Shown piece by piece: positions 1 to 8,734 of a DNA stretch of 64,000 nt (positions within the stretch are counted from its first letter, which is position 1; every line of letters starts with the position of its first letter). Origin of the DNA: a bacterium (GTDB taxonomy: Bacteria; Fidelibacterota; Marinisomatia; Marinisomatales; JAHJCW01); NCBI GenBank assembly GCA_028282845.1, contig JANQGY010000017.1, forward strand, positions 1-64,000. Direction: 5' to 3'. The position numbers and the translations under genes are program-made. Under the pieces are notes generated by a model. That model did no database searches. It saw only the letters and a program-made list of their open reading frames with translations, and had not been told where the DNA came from.

Positions 1-267
1 GATATAGTCAGCGTGTCCCGGACAATCAACATGAGCATAATGACGATTGACCGTCTCATACTCAACATGTGCTGTCTGAATAGTTATACCACGCTCCCGC
101 TCCTCAGGAGCATTATCGATTGCATCAAAGGTCATTACCTCTGATAAGCCTTGCGCACTTTGTGCTAATGTAATTGCCGCTGTCAATGTCGTCTTACCAT
201 GATCTACATGGCCAATTGTACCAATATTTACATGCGGCTTCGTACGCTCAAATTTCTCCTTTGCCAT
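1..267 (-). CDS. tuf: Elongation factor Tu (5' part, cut by window edge)
   Basis: EF-Tu is the GTPase that delivers aminoacyl-tRNA to the ribosome. Only the first 89 codons are in the window. The GTP-binding P-loop GHVDHGKT is at about residues 19-26, the switch I region RGITI lies near residue 60, and the G3 motif DCPGH lies close to the cut. The ATG is preceded by GAGG at good spacing. It lies 40 bases downstream of tRNA-Thr(GGT) on the same strand, so it is probably co-transcribed with the four tRNAs. Identification is essentially certain; only the missing C-terminal part cannot be judged. Confidence 0.98.
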   Translation of the reverse strand, partial: MAKEKFERTKPHVNIGTIGHVDHGKTTLTAAITLAQSAQGLSEVMTFDAIDNAPEERERGITIQTAHVEYETVNRHYAHVDCPGHADYI

Positions 268-307
268 TTTTATCCTCTTAGTTTTAAATCTAAATAATTA
301 ATTACAG

Positions 308-380
308 AGCCTACGACCGGACTTGAACCGGTGACCCCGTCCTTACCAAGGACGTGCTCTACCGACTGAGCTACGTAGGC
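308..380 (-). tRNA. tRNA-Thr (anticodon GGT)
   Basis: The minus strand folds into a 73-base cloverleaf. The acceptor stem GCCTACG pairs with CGTAGGC, the anticodon loop TTGGTAA sits in a CGTCC/GGACG stem, and the T arm GGTTCAAGTCC is normal. No CCA is encoded. It is the last tRNA before tuf. Confidence 0.96.
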
Positions 381-420
381 ACGTCTTCAACTCTTTATAT
401 TTTCCCAAAGTAAAATCACC

Positions 421-494
421 TGGAGCGGGTGATGAGAATCGAACTCACATATCCAGCTTGGAAGGCTGGTGTTCTACCATTGAACTACACCCGC
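421..494 (-). tRNA. tRNA-Gly (anticodon TCC), CCA encoded
   Basis: Minus-strand cloverleaf with acceptor stem GCGGGTG/CACCCGC and anticodon loop CTTCCAA in a CCAGC/GCTGG stem. The 3' CCA is encoded at 421-423, unlike the other tRNAs of the cluster. The T arm GTTCGATTC is normal. Confidence 0.96.
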
Positions 495-501
495 AAATCT
501 G

Positions 502-584
502 TGGGGAGAGAAGGATTCGAACCTCCGTAGGCGTACGCCGGCAGATTTACAGTCTGCTGCCATTGACCGCTCGGCCATCTCCCC
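502..584 (-). tRNA. tRNA-Tyr (anticodon GTA)
   Basis: An 83-base class II tRNA with a long variable arm. The acceptor stem is GGGGAGA/TCTCCCC and the anticodon loop CTGTAAA sits in a GCAGA/TCTGC stem. The variable arm holds the GGCGTACGCC hairpin. CCA is not encoded. Confidence 0.96.
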
Positions 585-688
585 GAAATTGTTAATCTGC
601 CTGAGATCGCCCCTTCTAAAGATATTTTTGATTTGCATGAGCCACTGAGAAAACTCGTACCTCCGACAAACTGGACATTTACCAACCG

Positions 689-761
689 AGCCGGCGAAGG
701 GACTCGAACCCCCGACCTGCTGATTACAAATCAGCTGCTCTACCAACTGAGCTACACCGGC
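689..761 (-). tRNA. tRNA-Thr (anticodon TGT)
   Basis: Minus-strand cloverleaf of 73 bases. The acceptor stem GCCGGTG/CGCCGGC has one G-T pair, and the anticodon loop TTTGTAA sits in a GCTGA/TCAGC stem. It is the first complete tRNA of the Thr-Tyr-Gly-Thr-tuf cluster. Confidence 0.96.
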
Positions 762-830
762 AATTAAATTAATTTTAACTTAAATCAACCGTAATTAACA
801 TAAATAACGACCGACTGATTATCTCAATAA

Positions 831-861
831 TTCAGAACTCTACCAACTGAGCTACGGTGGC
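831..861 (-). pseudogene. Decayed 5' half of a tRNA gene
   Basis: On the minus strand the stretch reads as a tRNA 5' acceptor strand (GCCACCG) followed by a normal D arm (TAGCTCAGTTGGTAGAG, identical to that of tRNA-Thr(TGT) 100 bases downstream). It then runs into an AT-rich hairpin instead of an anticodon arm. No matching 3' acceptor strand or T arm follows. It is therefore a truncated tRNA copy just upstream of the cluster. The rest of 762-1028, the gap between the tRNAs and the helicase gene, shows nothing else recognisable. Confidence 0.75.
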
Positions 862-1028
862 AAGTTGGAAAAAACAAATCTTCAAATAAAAATTTCAGGT
901 CTTACTTTAGAAAAACCACTTTTCAAATAGACGTACTTTCCTAACGAAAAAAGCCGAGAAATTTAAACTTATTAGATTGATACTATCAATATTTATTTTT
1001 CAATAAATTGATGCATTATTATATTTGA

Positions 1029-3845
1029 TTAATCTAATTCAGATATGTCAGTAAACACCCGCATTTGAACCGGAATTGATTCGCTAAAATTCGTTCCGTA
1101 ACGTTTAGTTACAACTCGATCATCCAATACAACAAAAATACCCTCATCGGTCATTGTGCGAATTAATCTGCCGAAACCTTGCCGAAAACGAATTACCGAT
1201 TCCGGAACAGTAAAATTTATAAAAGCATTATCACCGGATATCTCTAACAATTCCGAATAAGCCTTTATAGTGGGTTCCGTCGGGACATCAAATGGTAGCT
1301 TAGTTATAATTAATATTTGCAACAGATCTCCGGGCAAGTCCACGCCCTCCCAAAATGCGGATGTGCCAAGTAATACGCCGTTGGGTGTGCGCTTCATACC
1401 GTCTATCAGAGACTGTCGGGAAGAATTCAGAATTTGGGCAAAAATCGGAATTGTCTTTCCCGAATGACTATTTTTCAAGGCATTATACACATCAGATAAT
1501 GTACTACGTGCCGTAAATAATACCATCATTCTTTGATTATATTTTTTACTGATCGACTCAATAATCTTTGCAATTGCAATGGGATCAGTGGTAATACTTC
1601 TACGGTTTCCGTATTGCCAATAAGTTACCTGATCTTCATAATAAAAAGGACTTGGGAAATAATCATTTATAATCGATTTATCGGCAATCCTGTCCAAACC
1701 GGTTCTACGTAAAAAATAATTAAATCCACTATTTACGCGCAAAGTTGCCGAAGTCAAAATACAATGGTCAATATTTCTGAAAAAAAGTGAACTAAGTTTG
1801 TCGGAGACGTCAATCGGTGAAGCGTGCAATGAAAGGCTTAATTCCGGCTTACCGTTACGTGTAGAAAATGCCCCCTCTTTCCAATAAACATTTTCATTAT
1901 TTTGCTCTGCAATCAATAACATAATTCCACCAATCAAACCGGTTAGCATATCACGATTTTGATTAAGCACTTGATGAAGTTCTTCGTATTCTGAGCGATC
2001 AGGATCTTTTTCCAGTAATAACTTCGCAGTTCGTTCATAAGTAACACTAAGTTCTTTTAGAGCATTGATTAATTGCTCATAGTCATTAAACGCTGGAATA
2101 AATTCTTCTTCCAAATTATTAATTATTAATTTCTCAATGTAAATCGCATCTTTGCGGAATTCAGATTGCACTGATGCTTCGTAACTGACAAAAAATGCTC
2201 TCAACGAATCAATCGCTAAAGCGACATATTCTCCCATCGCTTTTTGCAAAGCGAGAAAGTCGGGATACAAACCGCCCAATGCCGAAAACATATTGTTCCA
2301 TCGCTGATTACCGCGATAATTAGGATCTAAACTTTGTAAAAAGGCTGTGTAACCGACCTGATCCATTTCATGACTTAGTTGACTGTAAGCCACACTTACA
2401 AGGTTATGAGCTTCGTCAATAATAAGTGTTTTGTAGGCTGGTAAAAATCCGGGCATTGTGATTTCCGAAAGCAATAGAGCATGATTCACGATCACAATAG
2501 AAGACTCATAGAGGTCCCTTCTTACCCTGCCAAAGAAGCAACCATCGTGTTTTGCACATAATTTAGTTGTACAAAATCCGGGCTCGCTTTGAATTAGATA
2601 AGCAATTTTGCCGGGACGGGCATTCCAAAATCCGTTACATTCTGATAAATCACCGGTATTGGTCCATTCCAACCAAACGATCAAAGGAAGAATTTTCTCA
2701 ATCTCGTTTGGGGTCAAAGTTTTGGAAGCATCGGCTATCAGCCAATTCAGGCGTGTCAGGCATAAGTAATTATTGCGTCCTTTTAATTTTACCGCTTTGA
2801 GCGGGATGTCAAGCGCATCGGCTATGATCGGTAGGTCTTTATAAAAAAGCTGATCCTGCAAATTCTTTGTGTGGCAGGATATTACCACCGGACCATTTTC
2901 AACAAAATTCTCCGATCTTTTTAAGGCGGGGAATAAATACGCAAATGATTTACCCAAGCCTGTCCCGGCTTCTACAACACCGATTTTCTCTTCTCCACTT
3001 AATACATTATCAACAAAATTAGAATATTCGATCTGCTGTGAACGCTCTTCGTAGCCGTCAATTGTTGTACTCAGCAAACCGTCTTTTCCGAAAACATCTT
3101 CAGCAATTACATTCCTGATTGAAGCGGTTCCGCTGTGAAAATAAACATTAGACTGTACATTATGCTGTTCTTTTGATTTAGTTAATCCTTTCTTCACTTC
3201 GCCTAAATTCGTCAATTCATTGGCAAGATTTACGAACAATGTTTTATTCGATAATTCAATATTCTTTGTCAGGGCTAAGATTTTTGAAATAACCTGCAAA
3301 GGATAACTTGCAGCTTCCTCAACTAAGTTCAAAAAAACTATTCCGCAATTTTCCGTATCTTTCTCAGCGCGATGCGATCCTTCTGCCGAAAGACCATAAT
3401 ATTCTGAGACCACACCTAAATTAAAAGCCGGCAGGTTAAATAGGAATGTTCGCGCAAGCGGTAACGAATCATATAAGTCTGGTATTGTAAAATCAATGTT
3501 GTGGCGTTTGCCAAGTTCTATTAAAAAGGCAATATCGAAAGGTGTATTATGCGCGACTATCGGCGAATTGCCGATGAACTCAAACAGATCTTGCACAATC
3601 TCTTTTTCCACCGGAGCATCTTTTACCATCTCATTGGTAATATTGGTAATATTTACAATTATATCGGATATTTCTCGTTCGGGATTAACCAATTTAACAA
3701 ATTTAGCAGTCGGCGCACCGTTGGTAAATCGGATTGCAGCAACTTCAATTATGCGGTCTTTTACGGAATCCACTCCGGTGGTTTCAAAGTCCAAAGCGAC
3801 AAAATCAGCAAGCTTTAATTTCTTTAATAATGTTTCTCTATTCAT
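1029..3845 (-). CDS. DnaQ-type exonuclease fused to DinG-family helicase
   Basis: A 938-residue fusion. The N-terminal DEDD 3'-5' exonuclease domain (about 1-170) shows DFETTG at about 19, NTPFDIAF near 100 and the HRAEKD motif near 158. The C-terminal XPD/DinG-type superfamily 2 helicase has Walker A EAGTGLGKS near 292 and a DEAH box near 476. Between them are four cysteines (about 360, 423, 428 and 435) placed as in iron-sulfur XPD/DinG helicases. The likely role is ATP-driven unwinding of forked or damaged DNA with associated trimming. The same fusion is common in Firmicutes, but there the iron-sulfur cysteines are usually lost, whereas here they are kept. The start codon shares its A with the stop of the flavoprotein gene upstream (TAATG), so translation is coupled. 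Confidence 0.9.
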   Translation of the reverse strand: MNRETLLKKLKLADFVALDFETTGVDSVKDRIIEVAAIRFTNGAPTAKFVKLVNPEREISDIIVNITNITNEMVKDAPVEKEIVQDLFEFIGNSPIVAHNTPFDIAFLIELGKRHNIDFTIPDLYDSLPLARTFLFNLPAFNLGVVSEYYGLSAEGSHRAEKDTENCGIVFLNLVEEAASYPLQVISKILALTKNIELSNKTLFVNLANELTNLGEVKKGLTKSKEQHNVQSNVYFHSGTASIRNVIAEDVFGKDGLLSTTIDGYEERSQQIEYSNFVDNVLSGEEKIGVVEAGTGLGKSFAYLFPALKRSENFVENGPVVISCHTKNLQDQLFYKDLPIIADALDIPLKAVKLKGRNNYLCLTRLNWLIADASKTLTPNEIEKILPLIVWLEWTNTGDLSECNGFWNARPGKIAYLIQSEPGFCTTKLCAKHDGCFFGRVRRDLYESSIVIVNHALLLSEITMPGFLPAYKTLIIDEAHNLVSVAYSQLSHEMDQVGYTAFLQSLDPNYRGNQRWNNMFSALGGLYPDFLALQKAMGEYVALAIDSLRAFFVSYEASVQSEFRKDAIYIEKLIINNLEEEFIPAFNDYEQLINALKELSVTYERTAKLLLEKDPDRSEYEELHQVLNQNRDMLTGLIGGIMLLIAEQNNENVYWKEGAFSTRNGKPELSLSLHASPIDVSDKLSSLFFRNIDHCILTSATLRVNSGFNYFLRRTGLDRIADKSIINDYFPSPFYYEDQVTYWQYGNRRSITTDPIAIAKIIESISKKYNQRMMVLFTARSTLSDVYNALKNSHSGKTIPIFAQILNSSRQSLIDGMKRTPNGVLLGTSAFWEGVDLPGDLLQILIITKLPFDVPTEPTIKAYSELLEISGDNAFINFTVPESVIRFRQGFGRLIRTMTDEGIFVVLDDRVVTKRYGTNFSESIPVQMRVFTDISELD

Positions 3846-5032
3846 TATATACCAACAAATTGTTTAGCTATGTCTAATAACAGCGCAGGTTTATTTTGAA
3901 ACGTAATTCTAAATACATTAAAAAGTGTTTTTTTATGAGCCGGCAATTTATTGATTTTACGGGCAATATTGTTTAATTGATCATCATTAAGATTATAAAT
4001 AGCATCTTTGAAGCGATATAATCGTTTAACCTGTTTACCTTCATTTTTCATCCACATTTCCTGATAATCAAGCAAGTTTGCTTCACTTGGTTCTTTTCCA
4101 TTTTTCAATAAATCAATAGATACATCGGCAGCATACACTGCGCTCTTCATGCCCCATATAATTCCACCGCCCGATACGGGATCAACCGTGCGCGCAGCAT
4201 CGCCGATTAACAGTAATCCATTGGTAACAATTTTTTTTAACGGTTTTGCCAAAATGATGCCACCCATCGTAACCGCCTCTTCTTTATACCCAGGGAAATT
4301 CTTTCTTGAAAAACTATCCAATCTGACTTTAGCGGAATTTCCTTCTTCATATTTTTTACCGGATATACCGATTCCGATATTTGCTTCTGCAGAACTTCTT
4401 GGAAAAACCCAAACATAACCACCCGGAGCAACTTTATTTGAAACATAGAAATAACAGGTATTTTTGTCAATATCTACATTGGAAGCAGTGATCTCGTATC
4501 CGGCTATTAAATCCTTGAGACTGAATTGTGATTTGATACCGGCAAACCGGCCGATGCGCCCTTCCACTCCATCCGCTCCGATAACTAATTTTGACTGCAC
4601 ACTAAAAGGTTCGTCGTTCCAAATACCTTTGACACCGGTAACGAAATCATCCTCTATGGTTACTGCATTTACGTAGGCATTGGTAACTACAGTTGCACCG
4701 GCTTGCTCGGCAAATTTAACCAAATCATTGTCAAAAATACTTCGATTTAAAATATAGCCTGTCTGCTTTAAATCAATAGTAACGGCATCGCCGTTAGGCG
4801 GTATCAGGCAAAAAGTATTAATATTCGTACGTATCCAATTTTTTTGTGGTTTGTGCAAGGCATGAAAATCTTCAGCGGCTACAGCTTCACCGCATCTTAC
4901 CGGTGTGCCGATACGCTTTTTTTTATCTAACAAAAGTACTGACAAGCCTTTGCTTGCCGTTCGTTGAGCAAAGGTTGCTCCGGCCGGGCCTCCACCAACT
5001 ACAATAATATCAAACTTCTGCTGCTGCCACAT
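3845..5032 (-). CDS. Geranylgeranyl reductase-family FAD oxidoreductase
   Basis: A flavoprotein of about 395 residues. It has an N-terminal FAD-binding GGGPAGATFAQ motif at about 11-21, a CGEAV motif near residue 47 typical of the GGR/FixC-like group, and a second FAD motif GDAARTVDPVSGGG near residue 278. Members reduce isoprenoid double bonds (chlorophyll or archaeal lipid geranylgeranyl chains, menaquinone side chains). The gene overlaps the end of a small ferredoxin gene, a plausible electron donor. The substrate is not readable from sequence; menaquinone or another polyprenyl lipid is my inference for a bacterium. A GTG codon lies directly before the chosen ATG and could serve instead. 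Confidence 0.85.
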   Translation of the reverse strand: MWQQQKFDIIVVGGGPAGATFAQRTASKGLSVLLLDKKKRIGTPVRCGEAVAAEDFHALHKPQKNWIRTNINTFCLIPPNGDAVTIDLKQTGYILNRSIFDNDLVKFAEQAGATVVTNAYVNAVTIEDDFVTGVKGIWNDEPFSVQSKLVIGADGVEGRIGRFAGIKSQFSLKDLIAGYEITASNVDIDKNTCYFYVSNKVAPGGYVWVFPRSSAEANIGIGISGKKYEEGNSAKVRLDSFSRKNFPGYKEEAVTMGGIILAKPLKKIVTNGLLLIGDAARTVDPVSGGGIIWGMKSAVYAADVSIDLLKNGKEPSEANLLDYQEMWMKNEGKQVKRLYRFKDAIYNLNDDQLNNIARKINKLPAHKKTLFNVFRITFQNKPALLLDIAKQFVGI

Positions 5033-5195
5033 CACTAATCACTTCAATCGGACAGACATAAATACAAAGTTTGCATTCTGTGCATAAGTCGTAATCAATA
5101 TCAATTTCCTGTTCCAATAGATCAATGCAATTTTCAGGACAAATTGCAACGCAGGTTCCACAATAATCACATTCTTCTTTATCAATTACTATCAT
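5010..5195 (-). CDS. 2[4Fe-4S] ferredoxin
   Basis: A 61-residue protein with two cysteine clusters, CDYCGTCVAICPENC and CTECKLCIYVCP, each fitting a CxxCxxCxxxCP cubane-binding pattern. This is the typical bacterial-type dicluster ferredoxin, an electron carrier. An upstream in-frame extension exists, but its hydrophobic, basic sequence is out-of-frame membrane-protein coding DNA, so I start at the ATG at 5195. That start overlaps the stop of the preceding membrane-protein gene by 14 bases. The 3' end overlaps the reductase gene, so the pair is probably a functional unit with the ferredoxin donating electrons. Confidence 0.88.
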   Translation of the reverse strand: MIVIDKEECDYCGTCVAICPENCIDLLEQEIDIDYDLCTECKLCIYVCPIEVISDVAAAEV

Positions 5196-5970
5196 CGGAT
5201 ACACCAAAAGTCGGATACACTTTTTGATGACGTAAATAATTATACGATCGTAAGAAGTGAAATAATAAAAATAGCGGAATGATGAACCACGCTTCACGCG
5301 AGCAAACGAACATAGCAAAAATAAAAATCGGATAGAATTTTGCCCGTTCTAAATGTCGAACATGCTGCCCGAAAAGTAATACTATCAAGAATGGGATTGT
5401 GACAACAGATGCAGTTGATATTAACGGATCATCATTAATAAATCCCAATACGACAGCCACAAATAATAAAATCAATGCAAACAATGCTTTTATATATTTT
5501 TTCGAGTCAGGGTCAATTGCATTTTTTTTGTCATCAATTTGAATTGTATGAATTACATATAAAGCATAATAGACCATTATATATATTGCAACTGCAAATA
5601 GATATTGGAATCCTGCCATAATCACATAACCTAAATAGAATATTATTATTGGCAATAAAATATGATATGTAGAATTATTTTTTAGATAATCATTGGAGTT
5701 CAAATTTACAATTACAGACTTTTTTCCAAGTATATTCAGTATAGTTGTAATCACTAACAAACCTATCGTTCCAATCAGCCAATCACTCCAATCCCAAAAA
5801 TAATAGCGTTCCAATTGAGCTTTTCCTGCAGACATCCCGGCAACGAATATTATCCATATAGCAAATAATTGTGGTGATAGCCACTCTACCACCTTTTCAA
5901 GACTTTTAGCTTTCGCAGAAAGTGATTCATATCTATTTGATTCTACCGGTGCAAATCTTGCTAATAACAT
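5182..5970 (-). CDS. Multi-pass membrane protein of unknown function
   Basis: A 262-residue protein with about seven hydrophobic segments, beginning near residues 35-50, 65-80, 105-135, 160-180, 190-205 and 215-245. I do not recognise a catalytic motif. The start codon shares a base with the stop of the sodium-dependent transporter upstream (TAATG), and the end overlaps the ferredoxin. It is therefore translated within the transporter-ferredoxin-reductase-helicase operon. A membrane accessory role is possible but is inference only. Confidence 0.75.
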   Translation of the reverse strand: MLLARFAPVESNRYESLSAKAKSLEKVVEWLSPQLFAIWIIFVAGMSAGKAQLERYYFWDWSDWLIGTIGLLVITTILNILGKKSVIVNLNSNDYLKNNSTYHILLPIIIFYLGYVIMAGFQYLFAVAIYIMVYYALYVIHTIQIDDKKNAIDPDSKKYIKALFALILLFVAVVLGFINDDPLISTASVVTIPFLIVLLFGQHVRHLERAKFYPIFIFAMFVCSREAWFIIPLFLLFHFLRSYNYLRHQKVYPTFGVSDDSN

Positions 5971-7424
5971 TATTTTTTCTTCCTATTTCTTGATACAATA
6001 ATTATCAGTATTACAATCGCCAATACGATTATGATCCAATAATTTTTTATTTGCTCATAAGCTGATTCCAATAAACCGACTGAATGTAAAAATACTATAA
6101 AAATCATTACCGGTGATATATACTTCAGGAATATCTTAAATACTTTGATCAAATACGGTTGATTATCAAAGAATTTTTCTGCACCTTTCTTTAATTCAAT
6201 TAATGCTTTATCCAATCCCCAAATCCACGCCACAAATATGGCGATAAAAAATCCGCCGAAAGGTAACAGAATATTTGATGCTAAATAATCCACTGAATCA
6301 AAGAATGTCAAATCATTGATCGTCATATCCGCCATCAAATTAAATGATAAAGCACTCGGCAGACCAAAAGCATACACCAAGGTGCCTAACACCAATACCG
6401 CCCGATGTCTTCCCCACCCTCTCTCATCAACAAAATATGCTACTACAACCTCCAAAAGCGACATTGATGAGGTTAGTGCGGCAACCGACAACAATACAAA
6501 GAATAATAGTCCAAATATATATCCGCCTGTCATATTTCCAAATACAACAGTCAGAGTATTGAAGATCAATCCGGGTCCGCCGGCTGGATCCTGTCCGGTT
6601 GCAAAAACAGCGGTAAAGATGGCAATCCCGGCCATTAAAGCTATGACAGTGTCTAAAACTACAATTTGCACTGCGGCATTGGGCACATTTGTTTTTTTAC
6701 TTAAATAACTTCCATAAGTCATCAATGCCCCCATTCCTAAACTCAATGTAAAAAAGGCATGCCCTAAAGCTATTAGTATTGATTGTCCGGTAATCTTGCT
6801 CCAATCCGGTTTCCACAAAAACGCCAAACCTGCACCGGAACCTTTTAATGATATACCCTTGATCATTAGAATTATTAGAATAATAAAAAGGATCGGCATT
6901 AGTATCTTACTACCTTTCTCAAGACCATCCTTTACCCCGAGGAATACCACTGCCATTGTAAATACAAAAAAGACCGTATAAAATCCGATCATCCAAGTCG
7001 GATCACCGACAAGCGAATCAAAATGTTCATTGGCTTGTGCTGCCGTACCTAATTGCGAAAATCCACCTTTCAGTGCTTCAAAAACATAGCCTAACGACCA
7101 ACCCGCTATAACAGTATAAAATGATAATATGATGAATCCGGCAAGCACACCGAGTCCGCCGATGGCAGTCCAAAATTTGCTGCCGCTGAGTGCTTTAAAG
7201 GCACCTACCGGATTTCTTTGAGTTGTCCTTCCCATTAAAATTTCAGCCACAACTACCGGCAAACCGACAATAACGATACAGATTAAATAAACAAAAATGA
7301 AAGCTGCCCCGCCATTCTCGCCGGTTATATAGGGGAATTTCCATATATTACCAAGCCCGATGGCTGAACCGGATGCCGCTAAAACAAATCCTATTTTTGA
7401 TCCCCAATGTTCTCTATTCCCCAT
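5970..7424 (-). CDS. Neurotransmitter:sodium symporter family transporter
   Basis: A 484-residue inner-membrane protein with about 11-12 transmembrane helices. The N-terminus carries the family signature: an REHWGSKIGFVLAASGSAIG stretch followed by the GNIWKFPY element of the unwound first helix. This helix binds sodium and substrate in LeuT-type proteins, which take up amino acids or related compounds with sodium. The length fits bacterial members of about 440-510 residues. Substrate specificity cannot be read from the sequence. Its start overlaps the end of the DUF5683 gene by 11 bases. Confidence 0.93.
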   Translation of the reverse strand: MGNREHWGSKIGFVLAASGSAIGLGNIWKFPYITGENGGAAFIFVYLICIVIVGLPVVVAEILMGRTTQRNPVGAFKALSGSKFWTAIGGLGVLAGFIILSFYTVIAGWSLGYVFEALKGGFSQLGTAAQANEHFDSLVGDPTWMIGFYTVFFVFTMAVVFLGVKDGLEKGSKILMPILFIILIILMIKGISLKGSGAGLAFLWKPDWSKITGQSILIALGHAFFTLSLGMGALMTYGSYLSKKTNVPNAAVQIVVLDTVIALMAGIAIFTAVFATGQDPAGGPGLIFNTLTVVFGNMTGGYIFGLLFFVLLSVAALTSSMSLLEVVVAYFVDERGWGRHRAVLVLGTLVYAFGLPSALSFNLMADMTINDLTFFDSVDYLASNILLPFGGFFIAIFVAWIWGLDKALIELKKGAEKFFDNQPYLIKVFKIFLKYISPVMIFIVFLHSVGLLESAYEQIKNYWIIIVLAIVILIIIVSRNRKKK

Positions 7425-7830
7425 CGGTTAACTCCTCCTCAATATCATTTTCCTCTCTAAGTATCTCCTCATCCATAATTTCATTGAATGGTTTTAAATG
7501 GCTGTCAACAACGGCATCCAATGTGCCGTACACATGAAAAAATAATGCCCACCACGCAAATTTGTTGCGATCGTTTAAATATTTTTCTTCGCCGGTTTGA
7601 TCATAATTTCCACTATTTTCTATAGACTGCCAGATCGCTAATGATTCTAAAGCGATCAATACACCGGCTTTAAAATATTTGCCATTATATATTTGTCCCC
7701 CGCCGGGGATAATGCTCCACAATGCCGCCTTTTTGGGACTTTTAACCATTAAGGTATCGGCACTTTGACTAAAAGCCATTGACAGAAAAATGATGACGAA
7801 CAAGAGCTTTTTAATCAAACCTTTTATCAC
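7414..7830 (-). CDS. DUF5683-type exported protein
   Basis: A 138-residue protein with an N-terminal signal peptide (hydrophobic LLFVIIFLSMAFS, cleavage after AFSQ likely). This is followed by the ALWSIIPGGGQIYNGKYFKAG motif region typical of DUF5683, a small membrane-associated family common in Bacteroidota-related phyla and without known function. The C-terminus is strongly acidic. The GTG start given here overlaps the lipid kinase end. A TTG four codons downstream (7818) would give a cleaner signal peptide and is equally possible. Confidence 0.8.
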   Translation of the reverse strand: MIKGLIKKLLFVIIFLSMAFSQSADTLMVKSPKKAALWSIIPGGGQIYNGKYFKAGVLIALESLAIWQSIENSGNYDQTGEEKYLNDRNKFAWWALFFHVYGTLDAVVDSHLKPFNEIMDEEILREENDIEEELTDGE

Positions 7831-8722
7831 CTTGCCAGTTGCCGATAATCGGTTGCGCCTGCTGATGAAGTTTAATTTCCAACTTTCTTAATTTTTCTTT
7901 AAATATTTCTCCATCAAAATGGAATGGTATATCAACCGAGCTTTCAACTTTTATATTTTTTGCCTGCATAATCTCAATCTCCTCAAGCTCTTCAATAGTT
8001 CCTTTTGTCAATTTTGAGAAATTCGAAATAATTCTCCACTTAGAAATATCCTTGACATAACACACATCAAATACACCATCATCCATTTTTGCTTTTGGCG
8101 TTAGCTGCAAGCCTCCACCCACATTCCACCCGTTGCCAATACTTACCAAGAAAACATCATCCTCTAATTTTTTCCGTCCCATTGTCAATTTCAACGGTAT
8201 GCGCTTATAGGCAAATAAAGTAAAAGCAATCGCTACTATATAACGAGCAGCTCCTCTGATGAATTCAATTTTCCGGCCATTCCAATTAACCTGCCCTTCA
8301 AAACCCATTCCTAAAACATTAACAAATTTCCTGCCATTTACTTCCCCGACATCAATATTTTTTATATCATCGTTCAATAGTATTTGAATGGCCTCCTCGA
8401 TTGAGTCATACGGGATACTACAACTGCGTGCAAAATCGTTTCCGGTGCCGATCGGTATCATACCGAAAGGAATATTAAAATCGGGCACCCCGTTCAAAAC
8501 CTCATTGATCGTCCCGTCACCTCCGACTGAAACCAATACATCAAATTTATAACCGATTTCTTTTACCAATTCGGTTGCATGCATCGGCTCCTGCGTAAAA
8601 TGAAATTCGTAATCCACCTTTTTGTTACGCAAAATATTTTCAATTTGCGGCAATACTTTCATTGTCTTGCCGCTGCCTGCCTCGGGGTTAACAATTAACA
8701 TATATTTCTTTTTTTTAGCCAT
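7811..8722 (-). CDS. Diacylglycerol/lipid kinase family protein
   Basis: A protein of 303 residues of the YegS/DgkB/sphingosine kinase type. It has the N-terminal NPEAGSGKT motif, the nucleotide-binding SVGGDGTINEVLNG motif near residue 65 and the GTGNDFARS motif near residue 95. Members phosphorylate diacylglycerol or related lipids at the cytoplasmic face. I chose the ATG at 8722 because GGGAG stands five bases before it; an upstream TTG at 8734 lacks a ribosome-binding site. The start lies 12 bases after ridA on the same strand. Confidence 0.92.
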   Translation of the reverse strand: MAKKKKYMLIVNPEAGSGKTMKVLPQIENILRNKKVDYEFHFTQEPMHATELVKEIGYKFDVLVSVGGDGTINEVLNGVPDFNIPFGMIPIGTGNDFARSCSIPYDSIEEAIQILLNDDIKNIDVGEVNGRKFVNVLGMGFEGQVNWNGRKIEFIRGAARYIVAIAFTLFAYKRIPLKLTMGRKKLEDDVFLVSIGNGWNVGGGLQLTPKAKMDDGVFDVCYVKDISKWRIISNFSKLTKGTIEELEEIEIMQAKNIKVESSVDIPFHFDGEIFKEKLRKLEIKLHQQAQPIIGNWQGDKRFD

Positions 8723-8734
8723 AAATACTCCCAA

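Noticed and set aside
474-746. Open frame running antisense or across the tRNA cluster
   Set aside because: It covers tRNA-Tyr and parts of the neighbouring tRNAs and has no protein-like composition; the tRNA reading explains the sequence.
5196-5318. N-terminal extension of the ferredoxin to 102 residues
   Set aside because: The added part is a shifted reading of the upstream membrane-protein gene and is not ferredoxin-like; the ATG at 5195 gives a standard 61-residue protein.
6316-6708. Plus-strand open frame inside the sodium symporter gene
   Set aside because: Antisense shadow of a strongly conserved transporter, without ribosome-binding site or family features.
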